Source: Tepidanaerobacteraceae bacterium
GTDB taxonomy: Bacteria; Bacillota; Thermosediminibacteria; Thermosediminibacterales; Tepidanaerobacteraceae
DNA: 64,000 bases
NCBI GenBank assembly: GCA_024655905.1
Contig: JANLFP010000007.1
Span: 62,001-126,000, forward strand
Reading direction: 5' to 3'
Position numbers and translations under genes: made by a program. Below are positions 16,903 to 25,746 of this stretch, piece after piece (the first letter of the stretch is position 1; every line of letters starts with the position of its first letter). Below the pieces are notes generated by a model. It worked only from the letters and a program-made list of their open reading frames with translations, did no database searches and was not told where the DNA came from.

Positions 16903-16920
16903 TAATAGTAATTATTATTA
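16903..16920. promoter_or_regulatory. Fur/PerR-like operator upstream of the tpx remnant
   Basis: An 18-base dyad, TAATAGTAATTATTATTA, is symmetric except for one pair. Fur-family boxes (PerR TTATAATNATTATAA, Fur GATAATGATTATCATTATC) are AT-rich dyads of this kind. It lies 53 bases before the tpx start, where a peroxide-responsive repressor would block the promoter. The region is generally AT-rich, which lowers certainty. Confidence 0.45.
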
Positions 16921-16930
16921 ATTGTCAATA

Positions 16931-17257
16931 GTTTTTTTGGCGATGCTGCGAATTTGAGCTTGAAGTGCGCGCATGAACATCATGATGGAGCGAATCTTCA
17001 GAGAGCACGAGCTTGTTGCTGTCCTCCTCCGTTTTTAATGGATTAAAAGAAGCGGCGCATTTAAAGGGGCACAGTTTTTGCTGTGCCCCTCAGTTTTTAA
17101 AAAATATCCATGACAGAACATGCCGAAGCGCGGCGCGTCATGTAGAAAACATGATTCGATTCAATTTCTGTTTGTTTTTGGACAAATGTGAAACAATTCG
17201 GTATGGGCCTTTATATCATCTGTTTGATAAAAAAATATATTTTTGATGACTTTTCGA
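16931..17257. other. intergenic stretch with one strong hairpin
   Basis: No gene is recognised. The only clear structure is GGGGCACAG (17066-17074) pairing with CTGTGCCCC (17081-17089), followed on the plus strand by TCAGTTTTT. It looks like a plus-strand terminator, but no plus-strand gene lies upstream. It may instead end transcripts of the minus-strand DUF819 gene, although the T-stretch on that side is weak. Confidence 0.55.
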
Positions 17258-18442
17258 TCACATAAAAAGATTACCGATAAAAAGGCCGCAATAATTTCCG
17301 ATTACATAGCCCCAAACGCCTACTAGCACTGCCGGCAGAACAAGCTCATCCCAGCCTTTTGCGATGGCCATTGCCGCGGCAGTAGTTGGCCCGCCGATAT
17401 TAGCGTTTGAGGCGATGAGGATCTCCTCCAGATTAAATTTGAGAATTTTGCCCATCACGAGCGACACAATCATGTTTGCGATAACCATAATGGCGCAATA
17501 TAAGAGTATGATTGGAGCTTTCGTCAGAATCATGCTTATGGAAGCGGGGACTCCTATCACCACAAAAAACAGATAAATAAGAAAAGTTCCCAGTTCGTCG
17601 GCTCCCTTTATGTTTGAGAAGAAATTCGGGAAAAATGAAGCGAGAACGACGGTAAGCGTGGTAATAATCAGGTACTGCTGGCCGAAGACCATGCGGATAA
17701 TCCATGGCGCGCTGGATGCCTTTACAAAAGAAGCAAATTTTGTGGACAGGGCAGCTATCACCACGGCGCTTCCCATGGCCAGTGCAATGTCCTGAAGCGA
17801 TATTTCCTTTGCGCCCCAGTATTTTGCGGCATTGGTCTTGTTCGAGTCGCTTCCGCCTTCCAGCATCTTGTCTTCATACGGATGATTGTACGCCTTTTTG
17901 AAATATGTTATGCCCGGAATGGCGAGAAGCACGAAGAAGTATAATGCCATGTTGAGGTTGTCCGCCACAGTGGTGGCACTGACTACTTCGCCCGAAGCCT
18001 TAAAAGCCGCTGACATGGCGGCGAAATTCACTCCGCCTCCTATATAGCTTCCGGTCATCATGCCGGCCACTTTTGCAGCTTCAGGCACCCATTTGCCGAT
18101 TAACAGCGTGGCCAATAGGGCTCCGAGCATGGTTCCGACGGCGCTGATGTTGAAGATTAAAAAAGTTCTTCCGCTCATGCTCCAAATTTTGCGGATATCA
18201 GCTTTGAACAAGAGCAGCGGGACTGCCACGGGAACCACATAACTCCATACCCCATCCCAGACCGGACTGTCCGTTGGAATGATGTTCAGATTGGCAAGGA
18301 TGAGGGCGCCGATAAGTGCAATGATAGCGCCGGTAACTTTTGCAGCCCATTTATAATGCTGCTCCAGATAAATGCTGACTGCCGCCCAGCCCACAAGAAA
18401 TCCGCCCAAAAGCCATACATCATCGGGCTTGATGAGACTCAT
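17258..18442 (-). CDS. DUF819 family membrane protein, probable transporter
   Basis: 394 residues with about 11 hydrophobic helices. Family-like segments are GMMTGSYIGGGVNFAAMSAAF, given here only as a landmark near residues 130-150, and NANIGGPTTAAAMA near the C-terminus, whose repeated Gly-rich loops suggest a two-fold transporter. DUF819 proteins are uncharacterised permeases often found beside peptidases. Here the divergent neighbour is a membrane-type dipeptidase, so import or export of a dipeptide or of its products is a fair guess. Two ATGs are close together; ATG 18442 has the better distance from AGGAGG than ATG 18448. Confidence 0.85.
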   Translation of the reverse strand: MSLIKPDDVWLLGGFLVGWAAVSIYLEQHYKWAAKVTGAIIALIGALILANLNIIPTDSPVWDGVWSYVVPVAVPLLLFKADIRKIWSMSGRTFLIFNISAVGTMLGALLATLLIGKWVPEAAKVAGMMTGSYIGGGVNFAAMSAAFKASGEVVSATTVADNLNMALYFFVLLAIPGITYFKKAYNHPYEDKMLEGGSDSNKTNAAKYWGAKEISLQDIALAMGSAVVIAALSTKFASFVKASSAPWIIRMVFGQQYLIITTLTVVLASFFPNFFSNIKGADELGTFLIYLFFVVIGVPASISMILTKAPIILLYCAIMVIANMIVSLVMGKILKFNLEEILIASNANIGGPTTAAAMAIAKGWDELVLPAVLVGVWGYVIGNYCGLFIGNLFM

Positions 18443-18685
18443 AAGCATCCCTCCTGTATAAATTTATTTCAATATATTAATATTATTCCACACAAATCAA
18501 GAAATTCCTTCACATGATAAATATTTTTTTCAAAATGATGAAATTACAATATTGGATAAAAAAATAAAATGCCACATTAATAATGCATAATTAGGTTTCA
18601 AATAAATTAATAGTTAAAGAGGAAATTTCAAAATAATGAAGAATATATTTCAATATAATTCAGAATGGCGAGGGAGGAATTGCAA
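18443..18685. promoter_or_regulatory. AT-rich divergent promoter region with repeated TATTTCAATATA
   Basis: This region separates the DUF819 gene from the dipeptidase gene. TATTTCAATATA occurs at 18465-18476 and again at 18646-18657, one copy near each start. A close match (TATTTCAATATT) is also found at 16554-16565 upstream of rubrerythrin. The repeats may be operator half-sites or chance in AT-rich DNA. Confidence 0.4.
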
Positions 18686-19657
18686 ATGAATTTCGATGCC
18701 CATTCGGATATTTTGACCGATGTGACCATTAAAAGGCTGATGGGCGAAAAAAATGTTTTTAAGAAATACCATTTTGAAAGATTGAAAAAGGGAATGGTCA
18801 GTGGTGCCATACTCGCGGTGTGGGTGGACCCTCCTTATACCGATAATCCCACCGCAAGGATGCTGCAGGTCCTGGGGGCCGCATGCGAAGAAATGGAAGA
18901 AATGAGCGATTGTGCGGGAATAGTGCAAAAATATGATGATATTGATAGATATCGGAACGAGGGCAAAATCGCCGTTTTGTTCGGCATGGAGGGAATGAGC
19001 GGCCTGGGTGGGAACGTCAGCCTCATAGACATGCTTTACAGGCTGGGAATACGCCATGGAATGCTGACATGGAACGAAGAAAATGAATTTGCTACGGGAG
19101 CGGGAAGCGCCAATGCCCAAAGGGGCGTTACACCTCTGGGCATTGAGGCGTTAAAGAGGATGGAAAAGCTGGGCATGATTGTGGATGTATCCCACGCAAA
19201 TGAAAAGACGTTCTGGGACATATATGAAAACACACAAAAACCATTTATAGCCTCACATTCGAACGTGTATAAATTATGCCCGGTGCCCAGAAACTTGAAG
19301 GATGACCAGATAAGGGCAATTGCGGAACGGGGCGGAGTTGTCGGCATGAATGCATGGCCGGATTTTATTGATGAAAATGAGCCTTCCGCAGAAAAGCTTG
19401 TGCGGCACATCGAATATATCGCGGATATGGTCGGCACGGATTATATATGCTTCGGATTCGATTTTTGCGATTTTTTGAGTGACGCCACCACGCAGAGCTT
19501 TCAGACGGGCGAAACAATATCTGCCAAGGGCCTGGAGGATGCGACCAGAATTCCGGCATTTGTAAATATGCTCGAAGAAAGAGGCTTTAGGAGGGAAGAT
19601 ATTGAAAAGATCACCCATGAAAACATTGAACGGGTGATAAAAAATGTGATAAAATAA
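18686..19657 (+). CDS. membrane dipeptidase (peptidase M19 family)
   Basis: 323 residues of the renal dipeptidase fold. Zinc ligands are visible: His and Asp of FDAHSD near the N-terminus, the bridging Glu of LFGMEGMSG, and the two His of VDVSHAN and IASHSN. GFDFCDFL supplies the late Asp. Members hydrolyse dipeptides, including D-amino-acid-containing ones, and some related hydrolases act on other amides. No signal peptide is seen, so a cytosolic enzyme is likely. A GGGAGG site sets ATG 18686; the in-frame codons upstream have no ribosome site. It is divergent from the DUF819 permease gene. Confidence 0.93.
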   Translation: MNFDAHSDILTDVTIKRLMGEKNVFKKYHFERLKKGMVSGAILAVWVDPPYTDNPTARMLQVLGAACEEMEEMSDCAGIVQKYDDIDRYRNEGKIAVLFGMEGMSGLGGNVSLIDMLYRLGIRHGMLTWNEENEFATGAGSANAQRGVTPLGIEALKRMEKLGMIVDVSHANEKTFWDIYENTQKPFIASHSNVYKLCPVPRNLKDDQIRAIAERGGVVGMNAWPDFIDENEPSAEKLVRHIEYIADMVGTDYICFGFDFCDFLSDATTQSFQTGETISAKGLEDATRIPAFVNMLEERGFRREDIEKITHENIERVIKNVIK

Positions 19658-19670
19658 GGCCGAAAATTGG

Positions 19671-19700
19671 AGCTGGTGCAAAAACCGGCTTTTTATTTAT
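19671..19700 (+). terminator. rho-independent terminator after the dipeptidase
   Basis: AGCTGGT (19671-19677) pairs with ACCGGCT (19684-19690) over a 6-base loop, followed by TTTTATTTATTTT. Confidence 0.8.
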
Positions 19701-19788
19701 TTTCATTTTAAAAATAATAAATTATATAGTAGAATATATATGTAACATAGCTTTAATGCTTTTATCAATAAATGTCGCGAGGTGTTTT

Positions 19789-20547
19789 ATGTACTTGACT
19801 GTGAATGGAATGGATATATTTTATAAGAAAGCCGGGTCCGGCCCAAAAGTATTGCTTTTGCACGGATGGGGAGGCTGTGCGGACAGTTTCCTCCCGGTGT
19901 TCAATCACCTTTCCGGGAGTTTCGAGGTCTATGCGCTGGATTTTCCGGGATTCGGCAAATCCTCCGCCCCGCCGGAGCCGTGGGGTGTGGAAGATTACAT
20001 GCGGATGACTTACGAATTCATAAAACTATCGGGCATTGAAAAAACGCATGTAATAGCCCATTCATTCGGCGGGAGGGTGACCATAATGCTTTCGGCCCTT
20101 CATCCCGAGGTGGTAGACAAAATAGTGCTTGTCGACAGCGCGGGTCTGATACCGAAACGTTCCTTGTCATATTATCTGAAAATATATTCATTCAAATTGA
20201 TGAAAAAACTCTACATAATGTTTTCTGTCGGTCCAACAGAAGAAAAATTGAGAAGGTTTTATGACAGATACGGCTCGAAGGATTATAAAGAAGCCGGGAG
20301 TTTGCGCGGCACTTTTGTCAAGGTGGTAAATCAGGATTTGAAAAAATATCTGCCTTCTATAAAATCCCCCACCCTGCTCGTGTGGGGTGAAAAGGACAAA
20401 GAAACCCCGCTGTATTTTGCAAAAATCATGGAAAAGTTGATTCCGGACGCAGGGCTTGTGGTCTTTAAGGGAGCGGGCCATTTTTCCTATCTTGAACGAT
20501 TGCATGATTTCAATATTATTGTATCCAGATTTTTTGAAGGGGAATGA
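19789..20547 (+). CDS. alpha/beta hydrolase
   Basis: 252 residues. HGWGG is the oxyanion loop, AHSFGGR holds the nucleophilic Ser, LLVWGEKDKETP gives the acid Asp, and GAGHFSYLE gives the catalytic His, so the triad is complete. The family covers esterases, lipases and C-C hydrolases; no specificity is visible. A GAGGTG site fits ATG 19789. The stop overlaps the start of the MurF-like gene, and Ddl follows, so it probably acts in cell-wall or D-Ala-linked metabolism. Confidence 0.88.
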   Translation: MYLTVNGMDIFYKKAGSGPKVLLLHGWGGCADSFLPVFNHLSGSFEVYALDFPGFGKSSAPPEPWGVEDYMRMTYEFIKLSGIEKTHVIAHSFGGRVTIMLSALHPEVVDKIVLVDSAGLIPKRSLSYYLKIYSFKLMKKLYIMFSVGPTEEKLRRFYDRYGSKDYKEAGSLRGTFVKVVNQDLKKYLPSIKSPTLLVWGEKDKETPLYFAKIMEKLIPDAGLVVFKGAGHFSYLERLHDFNIIVSRFFEGE

Positions 20548-22190
20548 TTGAAATGAACATAGTTTTATTCTTCTTAATGATTGCCGCATTTTTTTATGCC
20601 GCATATGCCGAAAGCAGGGCTCAGCTTCATATGGCGCAGCTTGAAGGCTACAGGCCGAAGCAGTATCTTAACTTTATAATTTTAAATTTAAAGAATGTTT
20701 TTGCCGGCCGGAATGTGTTTCTTGTTTTAGAACCTGTTGCAGGAATTTTAATAATAAGCTTGCTCGGCCGCGAATTCAGATTTGGCATTTTGCTCATGTT
20801 TTTCTTCATTTGGGTTTTAGCCGCTTTTTACGCGGGCAGCACCAGGCAAAAAAGACTGAAAAAGGCAAAAAAGCCCCTGGTTTTTACGAAAAGGGCGATA
20901 AGGCTTTTTGCGCTTGCGCTTTTCGTTCAATTGATTTCCGCATATATCGCCTTCTTATATATTGCAGGAGTTTACGGCGGCAATGCTCTGGATATTTTGT
21001 TGCTTTTTGGGCTTGACATATACCTAGCTCCTTTTGTTATGCTTTTTTCGGCGACCGTAATATATCCGCTGGAAATGCATATACAGAAAAGATATTTTAG
21101 GCAGGCGCAGGAAAAGATAAGAAATATGAGACATGTTAAAGTTGTCGGCGTCACGGGCAGCTACGGCAAGACAAGTACCAAATATTTCATAACAACTCTG
21201 CTGAGCCAGAAGTTCAACACTTTGATGACCCCGGAAAGCTATAATACGCCCATGGGCATAACGAGAGTAATAAGAGAGCAGCTTTCCGAAAAACACGAAG
21301 TGTTCGTGTGTGAAATGGGCGCAAGATACAGGGGGGACATCAAGACGCTGTGCGAGCTTGCAGGGCCGTCCATAGGCGTAATTACAGCAATCGGGCCGCA
21401 GCACCTTGAAACCATGAAGACCTTGGAAAACATAGCAAAGACAAAGTTCGAGCTTGTGGATTCCCTGCCGAAGGGTGGCATTGCCGTGCTGAACGGGGAT
21501 AATGAATATATAAGAAGGCATGCGCAAAATATCGGGGTGAAGACTTTGTTTTACGGCATGGATTCCGGCAGAGGGGACCTTTACATAACGTGCGACTGCA
21601 TAAAAAATTCAAGAGAAGGCCTTGAATTCAAGGCAATATTAAGGGACGGGACCGATTTTGTCTGCAGGACTTCCCTGTTGGGCAGGCACAATGTACAGAA
21701 TCTTTTGGCTGCAATTTGCGTAGCCTTGGAGATGGGTCTTACCGTAGATGAAATTCAAGCCGGCCTTTCCGAGATAAAGCCTGTGCCGCACAGACTTCAA
21801 ATCATTGATGCTCAAAACGGAGTAACCGTAATCGACGATGCTTTTAATTCAAACCCCGAGGGGGCAAGGCAGGCACTCGAAATTTTAAAGGAAATTAACG
21901 CGGGGAAAAAGATTGTCGTTACCCCGGGAATGGTAGAACTCGGCGCTGTTGAAAAAGAAGAAAACAGAAAGATGGGGAAACTTATGGCCTCATGCTGCGA
22001 CTATGCCGTTCTTGTCGGAAAAAGGCGGACATTGCCCATAGCTGAGGGCCTGAAAGAAGAAAACTTTCCGCCGGAGAATATAGTGGTGGTGCAGAATTTG
22101 GATGAAGCGACAAAAGTTTTAAGCGGCCTTGTAAAATCGGGCGACATAGTTCTTTTTGAAAACGATCTTCCGGACAACTATGATGAATAA
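20544..22190 (+). CDS. membrane-anchored Mur ligase, MurF-like
   Basis: 548 residues. The first 190 contain about six hydrophobic helices, which cytosolic MurF lacks. The rest is a Mur ligase: P-loop VVGVTGSYGKTSTK near residues 197-210, SYNTPMGITRV, CEMGARYRGDIK, the HNVQNLLAAICVA domain junction, and the C-terminal VTPGMVELG. The closest family is UDP-MurNAc-tripeptide:D-Ala-D-Ala ligase. With ddl directly downstream, it probably attaches a D-Ala-D-X dipeptide or similar to a cell-wall precursor at the membrane. It overlaps the hydrolase gene by four bases. Whether it replaces or supplements a standard MurF cannot be seen here. Confidence 0.85.
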   Translation: MIEMNIVLFFLMIAAFFYAAYAESRAQLHMAQLEGYRPKQYLNFIILNLKNVFAGRNVFLVLEPVAGILIISLLGREFRFGILLMFFFIWVLAAFYAGSTRQKRLKKAKKPLVFTKRAIRLFALALFVQLISAYIAFLYIAGVYGGNALDILLLFGLDIYLAPFVMLFSATVIYPLEMHIQKRYFRQAQEKIRNMRHVKVVGVTGSYGKTSTKYFITTLLSQKFNTLMTPESYNTPMGITRVIREQLSEKHEVFVCEMGARYRGDIKTLCELAGPSIGVITAIGPQHLETMKTLENIAKTKFELVDSLPKGGIAVLNGDNEYIRRHAQNIGVKTLFYGMDSGRGDLYITCDCIKNSREGLEFKAILRDGTDFVCRTSLLGRHNVQNLLAAICVALEMGLTVDEIQAGLSEIKPVPHRLQIIDAQNGVTVIDDAFNSNPEGARQALEILKEINAGKKIVVTPGMVELGAVEKEENRKMGKLMASCCDYAVLVGKRRTLPIAEGLKEENFPPENIVVVQNLDEATKVLSGLVKSGDIVLFENDLPDNYDE

Positions 22191-22305
22191 TACTGCAAGC
22201 ACATCCGAGCCTGCGGCCTATCACGACTGCGGCTATGATTCAAAATAGGGGCTTTTCATCTTTAAGTCGAAGACTTTTAAAAAATGAAATTTTAAGGAGG
22301 AGTTC

Positions 22306-23496
22306 ATGATGCTGAATGTAGCAGTGATGTTCGGCGGCAGATCTGTTGAGCACGAAGTATCCGTAATTACCGGGCTTCAAATCATCGAAAACATCGATAA
22401 GTCAAAGTATAGGGCCATACCGGTATATATCAGCAAGGAGGGTCGGTGGTATACCGGAGAGGCGCTTTTTGACATCAGGAATTATCAGGATGTTTCTTGC
22501 CTGCTCAAAAAATGCAGGGAGGCAGTGTTATTTCCGAGCTATAATTTAAAAACGCTTTGCTTTTATCCGTTTAAAACTGGATTATTCAAAAAGGAGCCGG
22601 ATGGAATCCGGGTGGATGTGGCTTTCCTTGCTTTCCACGGGGCTTTCGGCGAGGACGGCTGCATTCAGGGGCTTCTAGAGCTTGCCGGGATACCGTACAC
22701 GGGACCGGGGGTAGTGGGTTCCGGAGTGGGCATGGACAAAATAATAATGAAAGATATTTTCAGGTCAAACGATCTGCCGATAGTGAATTATACGTGGTTT
22801 TTCAGAAAAAATTATGAAAAAGACCCGGAAGCAGCAATAAAAAATGTAGAAAGCAAATTGAATTATCCGGTATTTGTAAAACCGGCTAATCTGGGCTCAA
22901 GCATAGGCATCACGAAGGCAAAAACGCGGGAGGAACTGATTGATGCCGTAGAAATTGCCATAAGGTATGACAGGAAAGTAATAATTGAAGAAGCCGTGCA
23001 AGATCCTCTTGAAATAAATTGCTCGGTAATGGGGATGGATGATGAACTGTCGGCTTCTCTTTGCGAGATGCCCGTATCATGGCAGGAATTTTTGAGCTAT
23101 GAGGACAAATACCTGCATAACGACGGCGCGAAAACGGGCATGAAGGGCGCATCAAGGAAAATTCCGGCGCCGATTCCCGAAGACAAGACCGAAGAAATCA
23201 AACAGCTGGCAAAACAAGCATTTAAAGCGCTGGACTGTGCCGGTGTGGCGCGGATTGATTTTCTCGTGGAAAGGGAAAGCATGAAGGTTTACATTAATGA
23301 AATAAATACAATTCCCGGCTCTATGGCTTTTTATTTGTGGGAGCCGGGGGGTGTAAAATTTCAAAAGCTCATCGACAATTTGATTGAAATTGCGCTGGAA
23401 AGGCGAAGGGAACAGGAAAACAATATCTATTCCTTTGACACGAATCTGTTGAAAAAGGCTTCGAGCGGCATAAAGGGAGCAAAAGCGAGAAACTGA
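22306..23496 (+). CDS. ddl: D-alanine--D-alanine ligase family protein
   Basis: 396 residues of the ATP-grasp fold. [16 protein letters not shown] at the N-terminus contains the Ddl Glu-His-Glu substrate motif, [13 protein letters not shown] is the ATP-grasp lid, SYEDKY keeps the Tyr typical of D-Ala-D-Ala ligases rather than the His of D-Ala-D-Lac ligases, and EINTIPGS holds the metal ligands. The protein joins two D-alanines using ATP. After EINTIPG the usual GMT is replaced by SMAFYLW, so the second substrate could differ. AAGGAGGAG precedes ATG 22306. It follows the MurF-like gene in one operon. Confidence 0.92.
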   Translation: MMLNVAVMFGGRSVEHEVSVITGLQIIENIDKSKYRAIPVYISKEGRWYTGEALFDIRNYQDVSCLLKKCREAVLFPSYNLKTLCFYPFKTGLFKKEPDGIRVDVAFLAFHGAFGEDGCIQGLLELAGIPYTGPGVVGSGVGMDKIIMKDIFRSNDLPIVNYTWFFRKNYEKDPEAAIKNVESKLNYPVFVKPANLGSSIGITKAKTREELIDAVEIAIRYDRKVIIEEAVQDPLEINCSVMGMDDELSASLCEMPVSWQEFLSYEDKYLHNDGAKTGMKGASRKIPAPIPEDKTEEIKQLAKQAFKALDCAGVARIDFLVERESMKVYINEINTIPGSMAFYLWEPGGVKFQKLIDNLIEIALERRREQENNIYSFDTNLLKKASSGIKGAKARN

Positions 23497-23528
23497 GAAC
23501 GCAATATCTAGGAAAGGTGCATAAAAAT

Positions 23529-24068
23529 ATGGAGCTAGGAAAGAAAATAAGGGAGCTTCGCACGAGCCAGAATATAACCATTGAACAACTGGCGGAAAAG
23601 ACCGGGCTAAGTACGGGCCTTATCAGCCAGATAGAAAGAAACAAAACGGGCCCTTCGGTGGCTTCTCTGTGGAAAATAGCTACAGCTCTGAATACATCAA
23701 TGAATTATTTTTTTGAAGAATACGAAAAAAAAGAGCCGGTGGTAAGGAAGCGGGAGCGAAAAAAAATCAGGCTGCCCAATTCCAACATCACGTACGAGCT
23801 GCTGTGCCCCGACCTGACAAAAAAAATAGAGTTTCTGCTGGTGAAGATAAAGCCGGGAGAGTGTAACTATGACGACCAGATAAGCCACGAGGGAGAGGAG
23901 TGCGGCCTTGTCCTGAAAGGCAGATTGAAGGTGAAATGGGGGAGCAGGGAGTACATCCTGGAGGAAGGGGACAGCATATATTTCGACAGCACGGTGCCTC
24001 ACAGGTATGTGAACATAGGAGATAAAACCGCCATATCCGTATGGGCTATGGTGCCGCCCAGCTTTTAG
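23529..24068 (+). CDS. XRE-family regulator with C-terminal cupin
   Basis: 179 residues. A lambda-repressor-like helix-turn-helix occupies residues 5-60 (IRELRTSQNITIEQLAEKTG, LISQIERNKTGPS). A cupin follows from about residue 100, with HEGEECGLVLKGRL and DSIYFDSTVPHRYVN. The architecture is that of small-molecule-sensing repressors of amino acid, polyamine or sugar genes. The start ATG 23529 is preferred because GTG 23517 overlaps the ribosome site. It closes the hydrolase-MurF-Ddl run and may regulate it or the downstream transporter. Confidence 0.92.
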   Translation: MELGKKIRELRTSQNITIEQLAEKTGLSTGLISQIERNKTGPSVASLWKIATALNTSMNYFFEEYEKKEPVVRKRERKKIRLPNSNITYELLCPDLTKKIEFLLVKIKPGECNYDDQISHEGEECGLVLKGRLKVKWGSREYILEEGDSIYFDSTVPHRYVNIGDKTAISVWAMVPPSF

Positions 24069-24201
24069 CATTGTTTTCGGCAAATTTCTTCACAAAAAAT
24101 TAACTTTTTGATAATTTTAACTTCACAAATTCTTTGTATACTATAATTGAAACACATTATCATGGATTATGTATACATGAAGCAGAAAAGGAGGAAGTGA
24201 A

Positions 24202-24348
24202 ATGATAAAGAACAGGGTAGCACTGCTGGAACAGGAGAGGGAAAAGCTGTTGAACCAGTGGACCAAAAACGAGGGCAATAAGGTTAATCTCCTGGTGCGC
24301 ATCATGGAATTGGAAGAGCAAATAGAAGCCATGAAAAAGGGTGCGTGA
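24202..24348 (+). CDS. small coiled-coil protein, function unknown
   Basis: A 48-residue gene with an excellent AAAGGAGGAAG site seven bases before ATG 24202. It is highly charged and heptad-like (LLEQEREKLLNQW, RIMELEEQIEAMKK), so two short helices forming a coiled coil are likely, a shape shared with Spo0E-like peptides. The SQxLD phosphatase motif of Spo0E is absent, so I do not assign it. Its TGA overlaps a GTG that opens a PIN-domain remnant. Confidence 0.6.
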   Translation: MIKNRVALLEQEREKLLNQWTKNEGNKVNLLVRIMELEEQIEAMKKGA

Positions 24349-24608
24349 AAATCAAAACAGTAGGTACGGCATTGGAAAAGATTCATGTGCTGGATACCAG
24401 CGTCTTGCTCAGCCATCCCAATGCCTTTTTTCTTTTGAGGACAACGATGGGGCGATTCCAAACAGGCAGGCACAGATGGCAGCCGAAGCGCTCCAGACGC
24501 GATCTTGCATTCGGCCGATTGGCAGATATCTGCATTTCGCGAAATCATTTTAATATGCATGTTTGCCGTGAAGAGGCCGTGAATGGTTTTATCTCTTTAC
24601 AAGTTTAA
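24345..24608 (+). pseudogene. PhoH-type PIN domain remnant with frameshift
   Basis: The frame from GTG 24345 reads KIHVLDTSVLLSHPNAFF, the start of the PIN domain found at the N-terminus of PhoH-family ATPases (LDTNVLLxDPNAxFxFEDN). The expected continuation FSFEDNDGAIP appears in another frame immediately after the T-run at 24426-24431, so a one-base shift in the homopolymer broke the gene. After AIP neither frame resembles the family, and the ATPase domain is missing. It is a decayed fragment of about 60 codons. Confidence 0.7.
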
Positions 24609-24624
24609 TATATTAAAGTATAAT
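24596..24624 (+). promoter_or_regulatory. sigma-A-type promoter for the amino acid ABC operon
   Basis: TTTACA (24596-24601) and TATAAT (24619-24624) are separated by 17 bases and lie 35 bases before the TTG start of the binding protein gene. Confidence 0.75.
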
Positions 24625-24658
24625 AGGACCAGAATATTTTTGAGAGAGGAGAATCCTT

Positions 24659-25561
24659 TTGAAAAAAATCGTTTCTCTCATTCTGGTTCTATTTTTAATC
24701 GCATCGGTTTTAGCGGGTTGCAGCCAGAAAGCCGCGGATACTTCCGGGGCAAGCACATCAAACGAGGCAGCCCAAAATGATCAAAGCCAGATTGCCCAGT
24801 CCGGCAGTTCGGAAAATGCGACCGGCAGTTCGGGTTCGGACGATTCCCTGGAAAGAGTCAAGCAAGCCGGCAAAATAACCATAGGCATCGACGACGCTTT
24901 CCCCCCTCTGGAATTCCGGGATGAAAAGAACCAGCTGGTGGGTTATGATATCGATTTGTCAAGAGAAGCCGCAAAAAGACTCGGCGTTGAAGCGGAATGG
25001 ATTCCCACGGACTGGAATGGAGTCATTCTGGCGCTTAATTCCAAGAAATTTGACATAATATGGTCCGGCATGAGCATGACCGCCGAAAGGGCGAAGCAGG
25101 TGGATTTTTCCCCGGCGTATCTGAACGAAGCCCAGGTCGTTGTGGTAAAGGCCAAAGATGATTCCATAAAGACTCAGGAGGATTTGAAGGGCAAAATCGT
25201 AGGCACTCAGCTCGGCAGCACGAGCGAGGAAGCCGCCAACAAGATTGAAGGGTTGAAAGAGCTCAAGAAATACTCCAAGTTTACGGAGGCATTTCTGGAT
25301 TTGGCCAATGACAGGACTCAGGCGATAGTGGTGGACGAACTGGTGGGCCGCTACTACATGACCAAAAGGCCCAATGAGTTCAAGGTGGCATTTCCCCTGG
25401 TGAAAGAACCCATAGGAATTGCTTTCCGGAAAGAGGATAAGGCATTGAGGGAAGCCCTAGTCAAAGTGCTTGAGGAAATGAAGCAGGATGGCACAATGGC
25501 GAAAATTTCGAAAGAATGGTTCGGAGAGGATATCTCTACTCTTGAGGATGTGAAGTTTTAA
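24659..25561 (+). CDS. polar amino acid ABC transporter substrate-binding lipoprotein
   Basis: 300 residues. A lipoprotein signal ends at VLAGC (Cys 21), followed by a long Ser/Asn/Gln-rich linker to about residue 60. The mature domain is a type 3 periplasmic binding protein (GKITIGIDDAFPPLEF, GYDIDLSREAAKRLGVEAEW in part, FDIIWSGMSMTAERAKQVDFS, and VGTQLGSTSEEA). It binds a polar amino acid or a derivative. The TTG 24659 start follows GAGAGGAG. A perfect stem-loop separates it from the permease gene. Confidence 0.95.
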   Translation: MKKIVSLILVLFLIASVLAGCSQKAADTSGASTSNEAAQNDQSQIAQSGSSENATGSSGSDDSLERVKQAGKITIGIDDAFPPLEFRDEKNQLVGYDIDLSREAAKRLGVEAEWIPTDWNGVILALNSKKFDIIWSGMSMTAERAKQVDFSPAYLNEAQVVVVKAKDDSIKTQEDLKGKIVGTQLGSTSEEAANKIEGLKELKKYSKFTEAFLDLANDRTQAIVVDELVGRYYMTKRPNEFKVAFPLVKEPIGIAFRKEDKALREALVKVLEEMKQDGTMAKISKEWFGEDISTLEDVKF

Positions 25562-25680
25562 AATTTATATTCATTCCATAGCTTTTTTAATGCTGCTTAG
25601 CGGGATGGATATGGACATTGCATAATAGAAGGCAGTGATGGAGTTTTTATGCTAGCGCGGGACGCCGCTGCAAAAGCTAT

Positions 25681-25704
25681 GCCCTTTGAAGCTTTTCAAA
25701 GGGC
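25681..25704 (+). other. intercistronic stem-loop after the binding protein gene
   Basis: GCCCTTTGAA pairs perfectly with TTCAAAGGGC (10 bp) around a GCTT loop. It lies 120 bases after the binding protein stop and 42 bases before the permease start, with no T-run. It is the same design as the hairpins at 5169 and 38445. Confidence 0.8.
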
Positions 25705-25746
25705 GAAATTGTTTAATGCGAACCAACAAAATATTGAGGTGGATCA

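Noticed and set aside
22306-23496. Ddl as a vancomycin-resistance D-Ala-D-Lac ligase
   Set aside because: The Tyr in SYEDKY fits D-Ala-D-Ala ligases, and no vanH or vanX genes are adjacent.
24202-24348. 48-residue protein as a Spo0E-type phosphatase
   Set aside because: The size and two-helix shape are similar, but the SQxLD motif is missing.
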